64,000 nt of DNA, from assembly GCF_022539505.1 (NCBI RefSeq), contig NC_061509.1, forward strand, positions 210,266,254-210,330,253. Direction: 5' to 3'. The translations under genes and the position numbers were made by a program. The stretch is from Lolium rigidum (lineage: Eukaryota > Streptophyta > Magnoliopsida > Poales > Poaceae). Below, piece by piece: positions 13,507 to 25,700 of the stretch. How positions within the stretch are numbered: the first letter of the stretch is position 1; each line of letters starts with the position of its first letter. The notes beneath the pieces were generated by a model. That model was not told where the DNA came from and made no database searches. It saw nothing but the letters and a program-made list of their open reading frames with translations.

Positions 13507-13599
13507 CCCGTCGTCCCCTTCTCGTCATCTCCGTCCCCATCTCGATCTCGCCACCACTCCCCTCCCACCCTCTCCGCCTCCGGATCCCGCACCCCCGCC

Positions 13600-16500
13600 A
13601 TGACGGTCTCCACCAACGGCGCCTCGCCCCCCGCGCCGGCGCTCAAGTTCCTCATCTACGGCCGCACGGGCTGGATCGGGGGCCTGCTGGGCAAGCTCTG
13701 CGCCGCGCAGGGCATCGCCTACGCGTACGGCGCGGGGCGGCTCGAGCACCGCGCCCAGCTCGAGGCCGACCTCGACGAGGTCAAGCCCACCCACGTCTTC
13801 AACGCCGCGGGCGTCACCGGCCGCCCCAACGTCGACTGGTGCGAGACGCACAAGGTCGAGACCATCCGCGCCAACGTCTGCGGCACGCTCACGCTCGCCG
13901 ACGTCTGCCGCGCCCGGGGCCTCGTCCTCATCAACTACGCCACGGGCTGCATCTTCGAGTACGACGCGGGCCACCCGCTCGGCTCCGGGGTCGGGTTCAA
14001 GGAGGAGGACACCCCCAACTTCGTCGGGTCATTCTACTCCAAGACCAAGGCCATGGTATGCATGCATGTCCTGTTCTCACATTGACTTGCCCAGTTTGCT
14101 CAATTTTGCAATGCTAGATTGTCAGTGGCCGATTACAAGCTAAAACTACGCTTACCTGTCCGATCATCCAGGGAAATGTGGCTTGTCTGTGGTCGACATT
14201 CCATAGATGCGCAGTCTAGGCCTCAACTGAGATTTGGTTACTTTCATGTGAGCAGTGATACTTAATTGACTAACATCTGATTGGATCCGAGCTTCGGCTG
14301 ACGTGAGAAAAATAAAGTCAACGAAATCATGCTTACTTACGAAATCAAGCTATTACATCTATTTGAATTATTTTAATTGGTTTTCCCCATCCATGCACAG
14401 TAGTTCAGTGTTTTGATAGTTGCGTTCTCCTTTGAATTTGTGTCAACCCCTTCCTAGAGCTTGCCCAACCTGGATCATGCCAAGTGAATAGGGACTTTCC
14501 ATTGAACGGACATCCTGCTTTGGTTAGTTCTGCTAGTACTTAGAACTTTGTCATGTTTTCTGCGTCGCTAATCATACCAAAGTCATGTCATCTTATTTTA
14601 GGATGATCGTTTTATTGGTACTGTAGCATTGTCATTCAAAATTTTGAATTGCACTGTAAATACAATACACTCAAAACTAACATGGTCTGATCTAAATTAA
14701 CACATTTTCTGGAGAATGTTCTGTTGTGCTACCCAAGTTGGATCCAAAAAGGTCTAACATCAGGTACCATAGATTGAAAAATTCAATGCAAAAATAACCA
14801 GCTGAATATTAAATTGGGTGAAAATATTGAATGGTAGACTGGTAGTAATGAGCAGCGCAATGTGAGGTTTGGGAATGAGTAGTTTATTTGGCATAACCCC
14901 ATCATATTATTGTTAAGAAAGATAGATTAACTGTTTAGGAGTTTGTTTAGTGTCACAAGGTAAAGGAGCTCGCTGACAAGTATGCCTTGTGTTCTCACCG
15001 GCCTGAATGCCATGAGCTCTTATGTTGGAAAGAAAATGCTTATTTTGAAAACAAAAAAAATATGTCCTGGCAGGACCCTCACCTAGACATTTGAACTTCC
15101 TTATATTTTAATAGACAGTGACCCATATAAAAACATAATTAGTTCAAGTATTTGCCCTCAACTTACGCCTGGCTGATAAACTGTTTTGTGATCTCTATGC
15201 CTTGCGTACCTTCAGTAGATAAAGTGTGCAATGTTGTTTGAACTTTGGGCAACGCTGTATATATTAAGATGTAGATGTTAGTCAAGAAGCTATGGTTCTC
15301 TAATGTTTTCATGCTGCTTTTGCTTAATTTTAATTTATTAATTTCTTTTATTATGGTACACCAACTCACGTGGATCAGTTGATCTTTCATTTTGCTTTGA
15401 TAGAGTACCTAAAATCTAATTTGGTGACATATTACCTACTACAACTGTACGAGGTGGTAGTCGCCTAGGACCATTACATAGATACTTGTGGTATTAAAGG
15501 GCCTAATTAAAATGGACAAAATTGTTCATATGATTAACATGCAGTGATTTCATAAATAGATGGTGTCTTTTGCTGTGGCATGGGTGCATGACACTTGATT
15601 TGTACAGTTAGATTTCACGGATTAAACTTTGCTCTGTTTTCTATTAACTGGTTTCTTGATCTGAAACCTTAGTTGAATAAGATATAATACAAACTTTAAA
15701 CAATTATTCAATTAATCATGATCAAAGTCATGTTTAAACTGCATTGTCGTTCATGCAAATTTTGGCATAGATTTGATGTCACATGGACACAATTATCCAG
15801 ATAGAGTGATCTCTGTCAAATATATTAAAATTGCATTGTCAGCCCTACTACTTCTCCTTTTCAACATGAACTGGTATGTGAATAGCCTGTTAAAGGTGTA
15901 CATTTCAGCATAAGTAGTCATACTTAATCAATGATCTTGGTTTACCAATATGTCTTACCACCAAAGAAGTTATGGTTGGAGCTTAAAAGTTGGAAGTGCC
16001 CAAATTTCTTATCCTTTCTAAATTAAAATAATGGTATTCATGTTGGCGAAAAGTGGTCATGTATGCTGGAATAGGGCAATCTACGACTCAAAAGAAACAA
16101 CTCATTTAATCTCACAGAGCAGAAATAACCCATCTGTTTTTTTTTTGCTGGAAAAAGAAACCCAATTATTTGTGCCATTGTGTGTATGTGTGCTACTTTT
16201 TGTTAGATTATTAGAAGAGGGTTTTATCGTGATGCTAACATCTGCCTCTAATAGGTCGAGGAGCTGCTCAAGAACTACGAAAATGTGTGCACCCTTCGTG
16301 TAAGGATGCCCATTTCATCTGATCTGACCAATCCTCGCAACTTCATCACAAAAATCACCCGTTATGACAAGGTTGTGGATATCCCAAATTCAATGACAAT
16401 CTTGGATGAACTTCTTCCCATCTCAATCGAAATGGCAAAGAGAAACCTCACTGGAATCTGGAACTTCACAAACCCTGGTGTGGTGAGCCACAATGAGATA

Positions 16501-16707
16501 TTGGAGATGTACAGAGACTACATCGACCCAAGCTTCTCTTGGAAGAACTTCAACTTGGAGGAGCAAGCCAAGGTAATAGTAGCACCGAGGAGCAACAATG
16601 AGCTCGACACGGTTAAGTTGAAGACTGAGTTCCCAGAACTTCTGTCAATCAAGGAGTCGCTGATCAAAAATGTTTTCAAACCGAATCAGAAGACGTCCAA
16701 GGCTTGA
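13600..16707 (+). CDS. UER1: Bifunctional UDP-4-keto-6-deoxyglucose 3,5-epimerase/4-reductase
   Basis: Cytosolic NAD(P)-dependent enzyme of the NRS/ER (UER1) family. It converts UDP-4-keto-6-deoxy-glucose to UDP-L-rhamnose, the donor for pectin and flavonoid rhamnosylation. Two exons, 13600-14055 and 16255-16707, are joined across a GT..AG intron (donor GTATGC, acceptor ATAG) in phase 0. This gives 302 residues, the usual length for the free-standing enzyme and for the C-terminal half of RHM proteins. A Rossmann motif YGRTGWIGG lies at residues 23-31, TGRPNVDWCE is conserved near 74-83, and the SDR catalytic YSKTK is just before the splice site. The C-terminal exon has ITRYDKVVDIPNSMTILDEL and a Lys-rich tail. 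Exon 1 is very GC-rich and exon 2 much less so, a common grass gradient. No defect is seen. The 2.2-kb intron contains no recognisable gene. Confidence 0.95.
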
Positions 16708-18819
16708 TAAATGGAACAGTCTGCACACAGCCCCATGTTGATGTTATTTATTCAACATACATTTATATTGCTCTCCGGGCCAATCCAATAAGCATGCATG
16801 GTGTTCTATTCTGTACCTGTTGTGTGCATTGTTGCTGCAGAAGATAGTTTCTCGTAGGAATTCACACCCCCTGTTATTATCAGATTATTACACAGAACAC
16901 CACATGGTGTTACTACTGTATCCTATGAATACAATGGGAAATGGACTAAAGTGAGGAACACGTTCCTCTGTTGTACTGTATCTTACAATTGGAGTAAATC
17001 ATCATTTATAAAGTTCAGTAGGAAATGGCTTTGGACACTACTACTATGTTGCCTGCTTGTAAGTTTCTATGCATTCCCCAGCCAATATAGGATTGTGTAG
17101 ACTATCGACATTTGTGACAATGGTGCAACATTCACAGTTAATTTCTTTGGTATTAATCTATTTTGTGTGCCAACCCTATCTTCTTCGACGTGAGAAGTCC
17201 GCGCCAGGAAACTGCATGGAGGTGCCTACGCTGGTTGCCTGCAATGGATACCGACTCACTGGATAATACAAGATTCAATCATAAAGATCAACCAACCATC
17301 ATATAATCATAAAGATTCAATCATACTAGGAGGATTATTCTCGTAATATTTGTCCCGGTTGCTATGTCCTCGGCAATGGTGGTTCGTTCCGGCTACTACG
17401 TCATCGACAATGGTGGTTTGTACTCTCGACTCTTCAATGTCGATTAGGTTGTTTGATTAATTTTTCTTGGCATACTGATGTTGGTACTCTTGCTGATATT
17501 GATTGACTACTTCAATGATTGCGCGCGTGCGCCTTAGTATTGCGGCTCAAATTAAAATAATGGGAGAACCTTCGTTGGTATTTTCAGATCTATGGTTTGA
17601 TATCTGTTCTTGGCCGTCTTCAGAGAACTACAAGATTGTATCATGAAGATTTTTTTTTGAAGATCTCATTATAGTTAGTTTGTGTATCTCTACCATATAA
17701 TATTTATTACTATAAATATATATGGTATTAATTATAAAAAAACATAGGAAAAACTCCTAATTACTACTTTAATCCAATTTTTCTACTATGAGAATGACTA
17801 AGACTGAAATGAGCACCGGGCTGTACCTATTGGCAATTGTTGAGGGCACTGTTGCACCTAGCAGACCCAGGTTTGAGTCCTGTTGGGGCTGTATTTGAGT
17901 TTCTCGTGGACTCCTGTCTTTAACAAAAAGCCATCAGGTGCTAGTGATTGGGATGGTCCCATTTTTTTACTAAGACTGAGAATTAACTAATGTCATCAAA
18001 TCTTAGTGACTATCCATGTTCCAACTTATGACTATCACGAACTACAAACGAATCTAATAGTTTGTCTCCCTTACAACTCATGAGTAGCATGAATGAAGCA
18101 ATCCAAAAATTAGAAAATTTTTCTTTTTAGTTGTGGTACCACGCGCAATTGAAATATCTTATTTACAATGGGTGCTGCAATTTATGGCTACCACGAGTCA
18201 CAATAAAATTTGTAATTAGAGAAATTAGTTATCGACTGAGAATTAAGCTAGTTTTTAGTAGATCGAGAAATAAGAAAAACGGCTGAGTGGAAGGGTGGTT
18301 GTACATCGACCCATAGAGTTTAGACAATATCTATGACACCTATGTGTCTTATAAAGTTGAATACAAAGTTGAAATGTCCTTTTTTTTGACATGTTGAAAT
18401 AACCTTTTAGTGAGAAGTAAAATTGTAAAAAAATTGACAGCATAGAAACGGTTGTGATGACTTTGTTAATCTTGCGTTGAAGCTCTTACAGATAGCTAAT
18501 GCTGGACCATTGTACTACGTGACATCCATTGGTAAGAATAAAGGTATACGCGTGTATTTGAGGGTATAAAAAAAGAAATAAAGAAAGAGCATGCCGGATA
18601 AAAATGACAGCAAACCAGATAACCCGTGGAAAACATGCGTGTCGTCTTTCTGCGCCGTGGCACCAGGGCCCTATACGGCTACGCCGTGCCACAGCTTCAC
18701 GCGCGTCCACCACAGTTGTACGCTCCCTGTATCCCGTCCGTCAGTCAGTTTGACAGTTACCGTTGCCTGCGCACAGAAGTTACCGGCGAGCAACCAGACG
18801 AATTGGGTGGCCATCCAGC
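16708..18819. other. Intergenic between UER1 and GRF
   Basis: This contains the UER1 3' UTR (AATAAG at about 16789 could serve polyadenylation), AT-rich repeats and the SINE-like segment at about 17815-17960. No protein gene is supported. The ORF at 18591-19064 only overlaps the GRF promoter and first exon in another frame. Confidence 0.5.
17815..17960 (+). repeat. tRNA-derived SINE-like segment
   Basis: A head region with GGGCTGTACCTATTGGC and a pol III B-box-like GGTTTGAGTCC about 45 bases later is followed by a T-rich tail ending TTTTTTTAC. This layout matches plant Au-type SINEs, but the A box is poor and no target duplication was found. Confidence 0.35.
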
Positions 18820-18827
18820 ATAAATAT
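18820..18827 (+). promoter_or_regulatory. Probable TATA box of the GRF gene
   Basis: ATAAATAT lies about 120 bases upstream of the GRF start codon, followed by a C/A-rich leader typical of plant 5' UTRs. Confidence 0.45.
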
Positions 18828-18941
18828 TTCCACTCCACCACACTTCCTCTGACAAAAGCAAGCACTTCCGTCGTCTCTAGAGCCAAGAGCCTGCATAGAG
18901 TTCGAAGCCCACAACAAGGCAGAGCACGCCGGAATCTCCGA

Positions 18942-19774
18942 ATGGCCGAGGAGAACGAAGGCGGCTCGCCGCAGCCGCCGTCCAAGCTGCCCCGCCTCTC
19001 CGCCGCCGACTCCAATGCCGGTACGTGCAGAGCAGGCTTGTATGTATATTCAGCTGAAGAGTGAAAATGTTGGTTTCGTCGAGGTATGTATACCTCATGC
19101 TGTTGCTTTGTGCTAGGGGCGGTGACGATGGCGGTCTCGTCGCCGTTGGTTCTCGGGCTGGGGCTGGGGCTCGGCGGCGACAGCCGCGGTGGCGTGGAGG
19201 CGCAGGCTCAGGCGAGGGCGAAGTCGGCGCTGACGTTCATGCAGCATCAGGAGCTGGAGCACCAGGTGCTGATCTACCGCTACTTCGCGGCGGGCGCGCC
19301 CGTGCCGGTGCACCTGGTGCTCCCCATCTGGAAGAGCGTCGCCGCCTCCTCCTTCGGGCCGCAGCGCTTCCCCTCCCGTAAGTAATTAGTTAGTGTCGGT
19401 GGAGTGGAGTGTGGGATGATTTGTTCGTCGTCCTGACATTTGAATGGCAATATATGGCGATGTCAGTGATTGGGCTGGGGAGCCTGTGCTTCGACTACCG
19501 GAGCAGCATGGAGCCGGAGCCGGGGCGGTGCCGGCGCACGGACGGGAAGAAGTGGCGGTGCTCCCGCGACGTGGTGCAGGGGCACAAGTACTGCGAGCGG
19601 CACGTCCACCGGGGCCGCAGCCGTTCAAGAAAGCCTGTGGAAGGAGGAGGCGCCTCCGCATCCACGCCCGCCGCCCCGGCGCAGAACGGCGGCGTCACCG
19701 CGCCGCCCCGCGGCCTCGGCTTCTCCCCCGCCGCCGGCAGCGTCCTCCACAGCGCCGCCGCGCGCGCCACCTGA
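18942..19774 (+). CDS. GRF10: Growth-regulating factor, short type (GRF10-like)
   Basis: Nuclear transcription factor that works with GIF co-activators to promote cell proliferation in leaves, stems and inflorescences. Three exons fit GT..AG splicing: 18942-19020, 19117-19377 and 19467-19774, total 648 nt and 215 residues. The QLQ domain lies in exon 2 ([20 protein letters not shown], then a conserved Pro-Val-His-Leu-Val-Leu-Pro-Ile-Trp). The WRC domain in exon 3 has the C-x9-C-x10-C-x2-H zinc ligands ([11 protein letters not shown] ... CERH), after [14 protein letters not shown]. It stops about 65 residues after WRC, without the TQL/FFD tails of long GRFs. This length matches rice GRF10 (about 211 residues), hence the symbol. 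A Gly-Leu repeat precedes QLQ. The miR396 site is intact at 19622-19642. Splice sites are inferred from domain continuity. Confidence 0.92.
19622..19642 (+). promoter_or_regulatory. miR396 target site in the GRF WRC exon
   Basis: The 21 bases starting CGTTCAAGAAAGCC and ending TGTGGAA match the miR396 site known in most plant GRF genes. They encode Arg-Ser-Arg-Lys-Pro-Val-Glu at the end of the WRC region. Cleavage here would remove transcripts as tissue matures. Confidence 0.9.
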
Positions 19775-20362
19775 GCCCTCCATCCCCGTCATGGCGCGCG
19801 GTGTGAAAAGAAAAAGGAAGTTCTTGTAACGAAATCCGCAGGGATTTTTGTCGCGTCGTGTGGTAGCTAGCTAGCTTTTCGTCGGCAACTTTTTCAGGAA
19901 GAACTACTAGGATGGACGGATAAATCTGCTGAGTTCGACGGCACGCGTAGCGCGTCCCCACGCCTCGTCGTCGCTGTGCGTGCGCCTGTGACACATGCGT
20001 GCTGGCAGGGCAGGCGACATTGTTTTTTGGTTGGCATGTTGGGCGTGCCTCGGTGGCGGGGTGACCGGGGGGAGTGGTCTCTCCTGGGGCCGCGCGGCGG
20101 GAGAGTCTGCACTCTGCAGGCAGGCTAGTAGGACTGTAGCGAGGTGCAGTCACTGACCTGTGTCAGACGGTCTGTGGCTCGGCTCGGGCAGAGTGAGGCA
20201 TTGGATGCTGCTGCACTCCGCCTGTGTCTGTGCGTGAGCGTGAGCGCAGTGGCCCCGAGGCCCCGGCCGAAAGTCCCGCGCCGCGTCGTGCTGCTCGTTT
20301 GCCCCGTGGGAACGACCACTGTTGAACTCTTGCGTTACTGGAGCTGAGCGTTCGGATAGGAA
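19775..20362. other. GRF 3' region, no gene seen
   Basis: GC-rich 3' flanking DNA. ORFs on both strands overlap each other and show no domain. Confidence 0.5.
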
Positions 20363-20794
20363 CTAGGCGCGGCGCGTTTGGTAGATTGCATCCATTTCGT
20401 GCATCTTGGCGCACTGAGAAGAAGTCTCCTACGTGTTTGATGGCATGTACATAAATTTTTTTTTTTACCTCGTGGAGATTTGAGTTCTGCCCGTTTGGTA
20501 GGTCGGTTTCAGGCCTTGTAAAAGTCCAGAACGGCGCCACTATTGTTTGGTTGTAATCCACTAATCCAAACTCCGCTACCGGTTACCTCTTCCCTTTAGT
20601 GGTGACGTTACCAGCGATCAAGAGCACAATCAAGAACACAATCATAGATGACATATAACTTAGCACTGATCATAGATGACACAAGTTCACGACACACCAT
20701 TTTTCAGACACGATAATAGTTTTGGATACGGCAAACAGAATCATAGTTCAACACACTTGGCAATAACTAAACACGACATGGTACCAGGTTAGTT

Positions 20795-21363
20795 TCAGAC
20801 ATGATGCTCGGAGACGACACTTCTGGTGTCATCGCCATGGTACGGGCACCTGCTCAACACCTTAGTGCAGGTGTGGTCGAAGATGACCACACTGTACTCG
20901 AAGGAGGACACCTTCTTGAAGGTGAAGAACTGGCCTACCTTGAGCTGATGAGCGATGGCGAAGGTCGTCCACCCCTGGTTAATGAATGCGTCATTGCCTT
21001 CTCTCCTCGTAGTCATCCTCCAGTTGCATCCAGTGTTGGTGGTGAGGATGATGTTGGAAGGAATTTCTCCGAACCACTTGACGAAAGCTTTAGGGATCAT
21101 GAGTCGGTCGAAGGTGGGCTTGAAGATGATGCGGAGGAAGTGGTCCGACCTTGCGTCCTCGTGGAAGTGGCTTGAAGATGATGCGGAGGAAGTGGTCCGA
21201 CCTTGCGTCCTCGTGGAAGTGGCTTGAAGATGATGCGGAGGAAGTGGTCCGACCTTGCGTCCTCGTGGAAGCTTTAGGGATCATGAGCCGGCCTTCCACG
21301 ACGCTTCTTCGTCGGTCCCTCGCCGGGAACCTCGGTAGGTGACCCAAGCATGATCTTCTCAGT
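20795..21363 (-). pseudogene. AT-hook/B3-domain protein gene, disrupted by tandem duplication
   Basis: Read on the minus strand, an acceptor TTTTGGCAG precedes 21363. The exon then reads TEKIMLGSPTEVPGEGPTKK followed by RRGRPAHDP, an AT-hook-like patch, and hits a stop at 21274-21276. Downstream, a B3-type DNA-binding domain is complete in one frame: SDHFLRIIFKPTFDRLMIPK, then FVKWFGEIPSNI, a basic linker and a C-terminal VVIFDHTCTKVLSRCPYHGDD, ending at 20795. Between them a 52-bp unit encoding FHEDARSDHFLRIIFKP is present three times. As 52 is not a multiple of three, each extra copy shifts the frame. A short second copy of TCATGATCCCTAAAGCTT at both borders shows how the duplication arose. 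Related relics are at 30080 and 59980. B3 proteins of this REM-like group bind DNA in the nucleus; targets are unknown. Confidence 0.7.
21121..21271. repeat. Three tandem copies of a 52-bp unit
   Basis: Units begin at 21121, 21173 and 21225 with TGAAGATGATGCGGAGG and are virtually identical. They lie in the first part of the B3 coding region on the minus strand. Confidence 0.95.
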
Positions 21364-21439
21364 CTGCCAAAAGAACACATGCCATTAGAGGTGTGCCTGC
21401 TCACAAGTAGTTTAGATGAAAACGAACATTGATAACATT

Positions 21440-21890
21440 AGTAAGGCCTCATACATTTGCTCACACGGCATGCATAGGGAGTGGCCACAAACTAAGTGTA
21501 GTGTGCAACGACTGTGCCACACATGAATAAGTTTGAGGCCACCACCTAGCCTTCCATTGTGCCTTTGTTGAATCATTGGCCAACGCAAACGAGACCCCAT
21601 ACATTTGGTTACATGGCGGAAGAGGGACTGCCCCCAAACTAAGTCTAGTGTGCAGCGAATATGGCACACACGACTAAGTTTGAAGGCAGCACCTTGCCTT
21701 CCCTTGTGCCTTTGTTGAATCATTGGCCAATGCACTAAACCAAAACGAGGCCTCATATCTAGGATCACACGGCAGGCAAAAAGACTGTCCGCAAACTAAG
21801 TCTCCTGTGCAAGTAATATGGCGCACATGACTAAGTTTGAGGGCAGCACCCCATCTTCTGTTGTGCCATAGTTGAATCATTGACCATTGC
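21440..21890. repeat. Three diverged tandem copies of a unit of about 150 bp
   Basis: The phrase TTGAATCATTGRCCAA/T ends near 21582, 21729 and 21886, and each copy has GACTAAGTTTGA and a CACACGGC-like segment. The period is 147 to 157 bases. No protein is apparent. Confidence 0.8.
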
Positions 21891-22194
21891 AGAACTTAAG
21901 AAGTTCAAACATGGAAAGCAAGGTAGCATAGGCCTCATACAATGAGGATATATGGAGGAGATATTTGATCAGAACCAATGGCATGGTCATGTTCAGTCAT
22001 GCCATAGGTTCTGATCAATCATCTCCTCACACTATGATCTTCGGTTTCAATCATCGGCCTAGTTTAATCAGAAACAACACAAGTAACAGTTCAAATTGAG
22101 TACATTACGAGTGTTACTTAGGGTACATTACAAATTCTACTTAGACCACATAACAAACTCTCCTACAGTACATCTAGAACGCATTCATCACTCG

Positions 22195-22410
22195 TCACAA
22201 GTAGCCCTAATCCTCTTGAGCTTATCCTTGATTGCAAAGTACTTGAAGCAGATCGTATATGTCATACTCTAGCTTTCTCTTCTCAGCTTCCAAAGCCTTT
22301 TTCTGCCTCTCATTCCTGCTTCTTAGCCCTCATCATTTGTGCTTATGTTCTCTGTAGATTCTTAAGCATAGCAACTTCGTTCTTCAAGTCCTCTCACTCC
22401 TCTTGCGTCT
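22195..22410 (-). pseudogene. Coiled-coil protein relic inside the TIR element
   Basis: On the minus strand, broken frames give DLKNEVAMLKNLQ, then AQMMRAKKQE, EAEKGFGS and KARV, interrupted by stops. The pattern is a charged heptad-rich coiled coil like the C-terminal part of Myb/SANT-like proteins carried by grass Harbinger elements. It is probably the same original gene as the flanking minus-strand relics. The assignment to that family is inference. Confidence 0.4.
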
Positions 22411-22776
22411 GAACAAACTAGTGCGACTCATCTTAATCTTTCGCACAACAATCACAACATGCTAAACCCCAACACAAAAAACCTTCCCCTCTCTGCATGG
22501 ACAGTAAAATATGACAGTTTCACCAATCGACAGCCAGGTCTAACATGGATCTACCGCGATTGGAGATTAGAGTAACATATCTAAGCAAATCGAGACCGTG
22601 AACAACAAGAACTGGACAAGAACAGCAAGCAATGATGAGGAACACCTTGGAAACATCAATCTGGACCCTATCCTAATGAAAACCCTAGCAGATCTAATGT
22701 GCATGTCGTCGCAAATGCCCGAGCATGGCCTGTTATGGCACAACGAGTAAGAGGGTGAGAAGTAGGGGTCATTACA

Positions 22777-25700
22777 TGTAACATCCCAGGTTTAGAGGCT
22801 ACAAAAAGAGAGAATACATATGTGTGCATTGCATTCATGCAAAGAAAATCCGGGGAATTTTCGCTCATTCATCTAAAACACAAAGAAAACGAGGTTTCTC
22901 TTGCATCAGTGGAATTGAGTTAGTCATCGATGTGAGTGCGACAAATTTCCACATGACCTTTATGAATTCATGTGTTTTTGGGAGAACAAATTTGAATTCA
23001 AATCAAATATGGATAATATCGATTCAAATAAGAAATTGAATTGGATTCAAACTCTAAACTATAATATGGAATACAATATGTAAAAGTTAACACATTTTAT
23101 AATTCAAAATAGATAGATAATTTAAAACCTTATTACAATTATCATAATCCAACCATTTACAAGCTCCAAAAGAAATAGAAGATTACAAAAGTAATAAAGA
23201 GGAAATCCTAAACTAAATCTTCATCTTCCAAATCTCTCCCAATCTTCTTATTCTTTACCTGCAAAACAAACAACAAAGAAAAACAAAATGTTGCCATCAT
23301 CCATGATGAGGCATTTTAATGTTGGAAACTAGCTAATGGGAGTCAAGAACTAATCTTGATCCCCAAATAGTGATTAGAGGGAGAAATATTTTTACTAGGC
23401 AATAACAAGGACAAATAGATTACACTTGGCTCAGGAGAGGCAACATTGATCATGAGAAAACAATGAGTAATTGAAGGCAGCAAGGGACTAGAGGAAGCAC
23501 CAGATCCAATTTATCTTTAGGCAACAAGGCAGCAATATGAATTCCCTCTAATCTAGCTAGAATCATTTAAAAGGCCACAAAGTTGTTTAAATGAATCACC
23601 ATTGACATGAAAAAAGTCAATATGATCCTAAACTAAAAGCCATTAGGTAAATCATAAACCATGCTTAATCTTGTAACACAACCACCAGTAGTTAACTCAC
23701 ATATTTATATCAGTCAAATAATTACCAGCAAGCCATTAGATATAACCACTTTGCTAGCAACATTCAAAGTGGAGCAATACACTTGGCAGCATCAAAAATA
23801 AAGGCCAAGACAGGATAAGAGCAAACAGTCATTGCTTGCACAAGGAGAAAGAGAAAGCAAGATTGTCCTCTTGCACTAGAAAGGGGAACACACACAAGCA
23901 GCTCACACGACACAAGTAGTTGTGTGTTGTCAACACCGGCTGTCAACACCACAGACAATAGCCTAGTAATATAAAAGCAAGGGCATCACAGCTAGCCAAA
24001 CCATTTGGCTCAGCCTTCACCAAAGCATACCACAATCATACACCACTGGATCCTCATCAGTTCACTAGGAACTACAAGAACACTTCAGAACAACCACTGG
24101 AATTACAACAAGATCTTTCGAGATAAAACAAGAAGCTAGCAAGGAGGAGCAGGCATGCCACAAGAAGCAGCATACCTCGGTAGCCAGAAGAACCAGCTAT
24201 CAAGCTACAGAAGAGAAGCATGTATACGGTATACATCAACTAAAGATCAGGAAGCATCTGTTCTTAATTTGCATCCCGGGGAAAATAAAAGTGTGTATGC
24301 AAAAAAAAGCAGATCCATCTATCCTTCAACTAAATTTTTATCTAGGAGGATTGGAAGAATCTTTTCCTCTCAGATCTTGCATAGGAATGCTATGCAAGAA
24401 TCATCACAGAGAACAAAAGCAACAACATAGTATCTATTCTTATTATAAATCTATGCCTCAGCCTTTGCATCATCGGCTAGGTCAAGAATGGATCTGTCCA
24501 TTCAATTTAACGCAAGCATCATAGAGAGCTTGGGATGGACTTTTGGCATCATCTGAATGTCTATTTCCTATTCTACACAAGTACCTACATCACCATATCC
24601 TATTCATACATATGTATTCCGTGCACACTCATTTGAGGCACCAGGTGATAGATATGATAATTAGAAAGCACATGGGCACTTATGCAAAGGAAGAAAACAA
24701 ATTAAATCTAAGCTATAAGAACATTAGCTTCAGCTCCTAAGCCAGCCAACTAGTAAAGCATCTGAATCCAGCAAGAAGAGCATTTGTTCTTGTCAATTTA
24801 ACCATATATCACAGATCTGCCCAAGGATTGGACCAAGCCTTCCTGTAGCCACCAACAGAATTCCATGATCAAATCATGTATGCACATGATTCAGTAAGTA
24901 CCAGCAATACCCATAAGATACAAAAACATCCAAATAGCCATAGATCTAGTATATATTGTATCTGTTCTTATCAAGTATACACTGCAGTAAGGCATATGCC
25001 TGGATGAATAACTCATCCAAACAGGGGCATCATAGATAGATAGCAACTGGTAGAGCAGCCAGTTATTCATCAATTTAATACATGAAGCTACTTGGGTCCA
25101 TGAATTACTGTCCATTACCACTTACTGTCTAGTACTATAAGCATCCAGTAATACATAACTCACACCAAGAATTACTAGGGGTCCAGAAAATAAATCCTAA
25201 GCCAACCAAGTAGAACCTAAGTAGTAGTAGTATTTAACACATCAAGTAAATCATGTATCTGCAAGAAAGGGTAGTTGCATCTTGCAGGTCTAAGCTCATT
25301 AAGATAAAATACAGATGGATAACTAGAGTATTTCAGTTGACTGAACTTTCCAGGTTCAGTTAGGTAGCAACAAAACCATCATGTCATGGATAAGCAAATT
25401 ATTCAAATGGAGGCATCAACCATATCATAAGGCAGTGAATATATGGATCAAAGCATTGCCAGATCAAGTCACACCTCACAGGGAACAATAATCCCTGCCT
25501 CCACTACCTGGGCATGATTTACTTAGCCTCACTATACATATGCATATATACCACCAGTAGCACAAGTGGAACAATAGTACTAGCGCAGCCCAAACACTAT
25601 AACCATGAACATAGATGGGAGAGGTTTAGCTCACAGTGCCGTATCGGAGAAGTAGTCGACGCCGAGGTAGCGCCTTCAGCGCCATCTCATCGGCACCTAG

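Noticed and set aside
13525..13974. Minus-strand ORF of 149 codons over UER1 exon 1
   Set aside because: Antisense shadow of the GC-rich exon; the plus frame matches a known enzyme with all motifs.
18591..19064. 157-codon ORF over the GRF promoter and exon 1
   Set aside because: Its frame agrees with the GRF frame only across exon 1 and then runs into the intron; the upstream part contains the TATA box.
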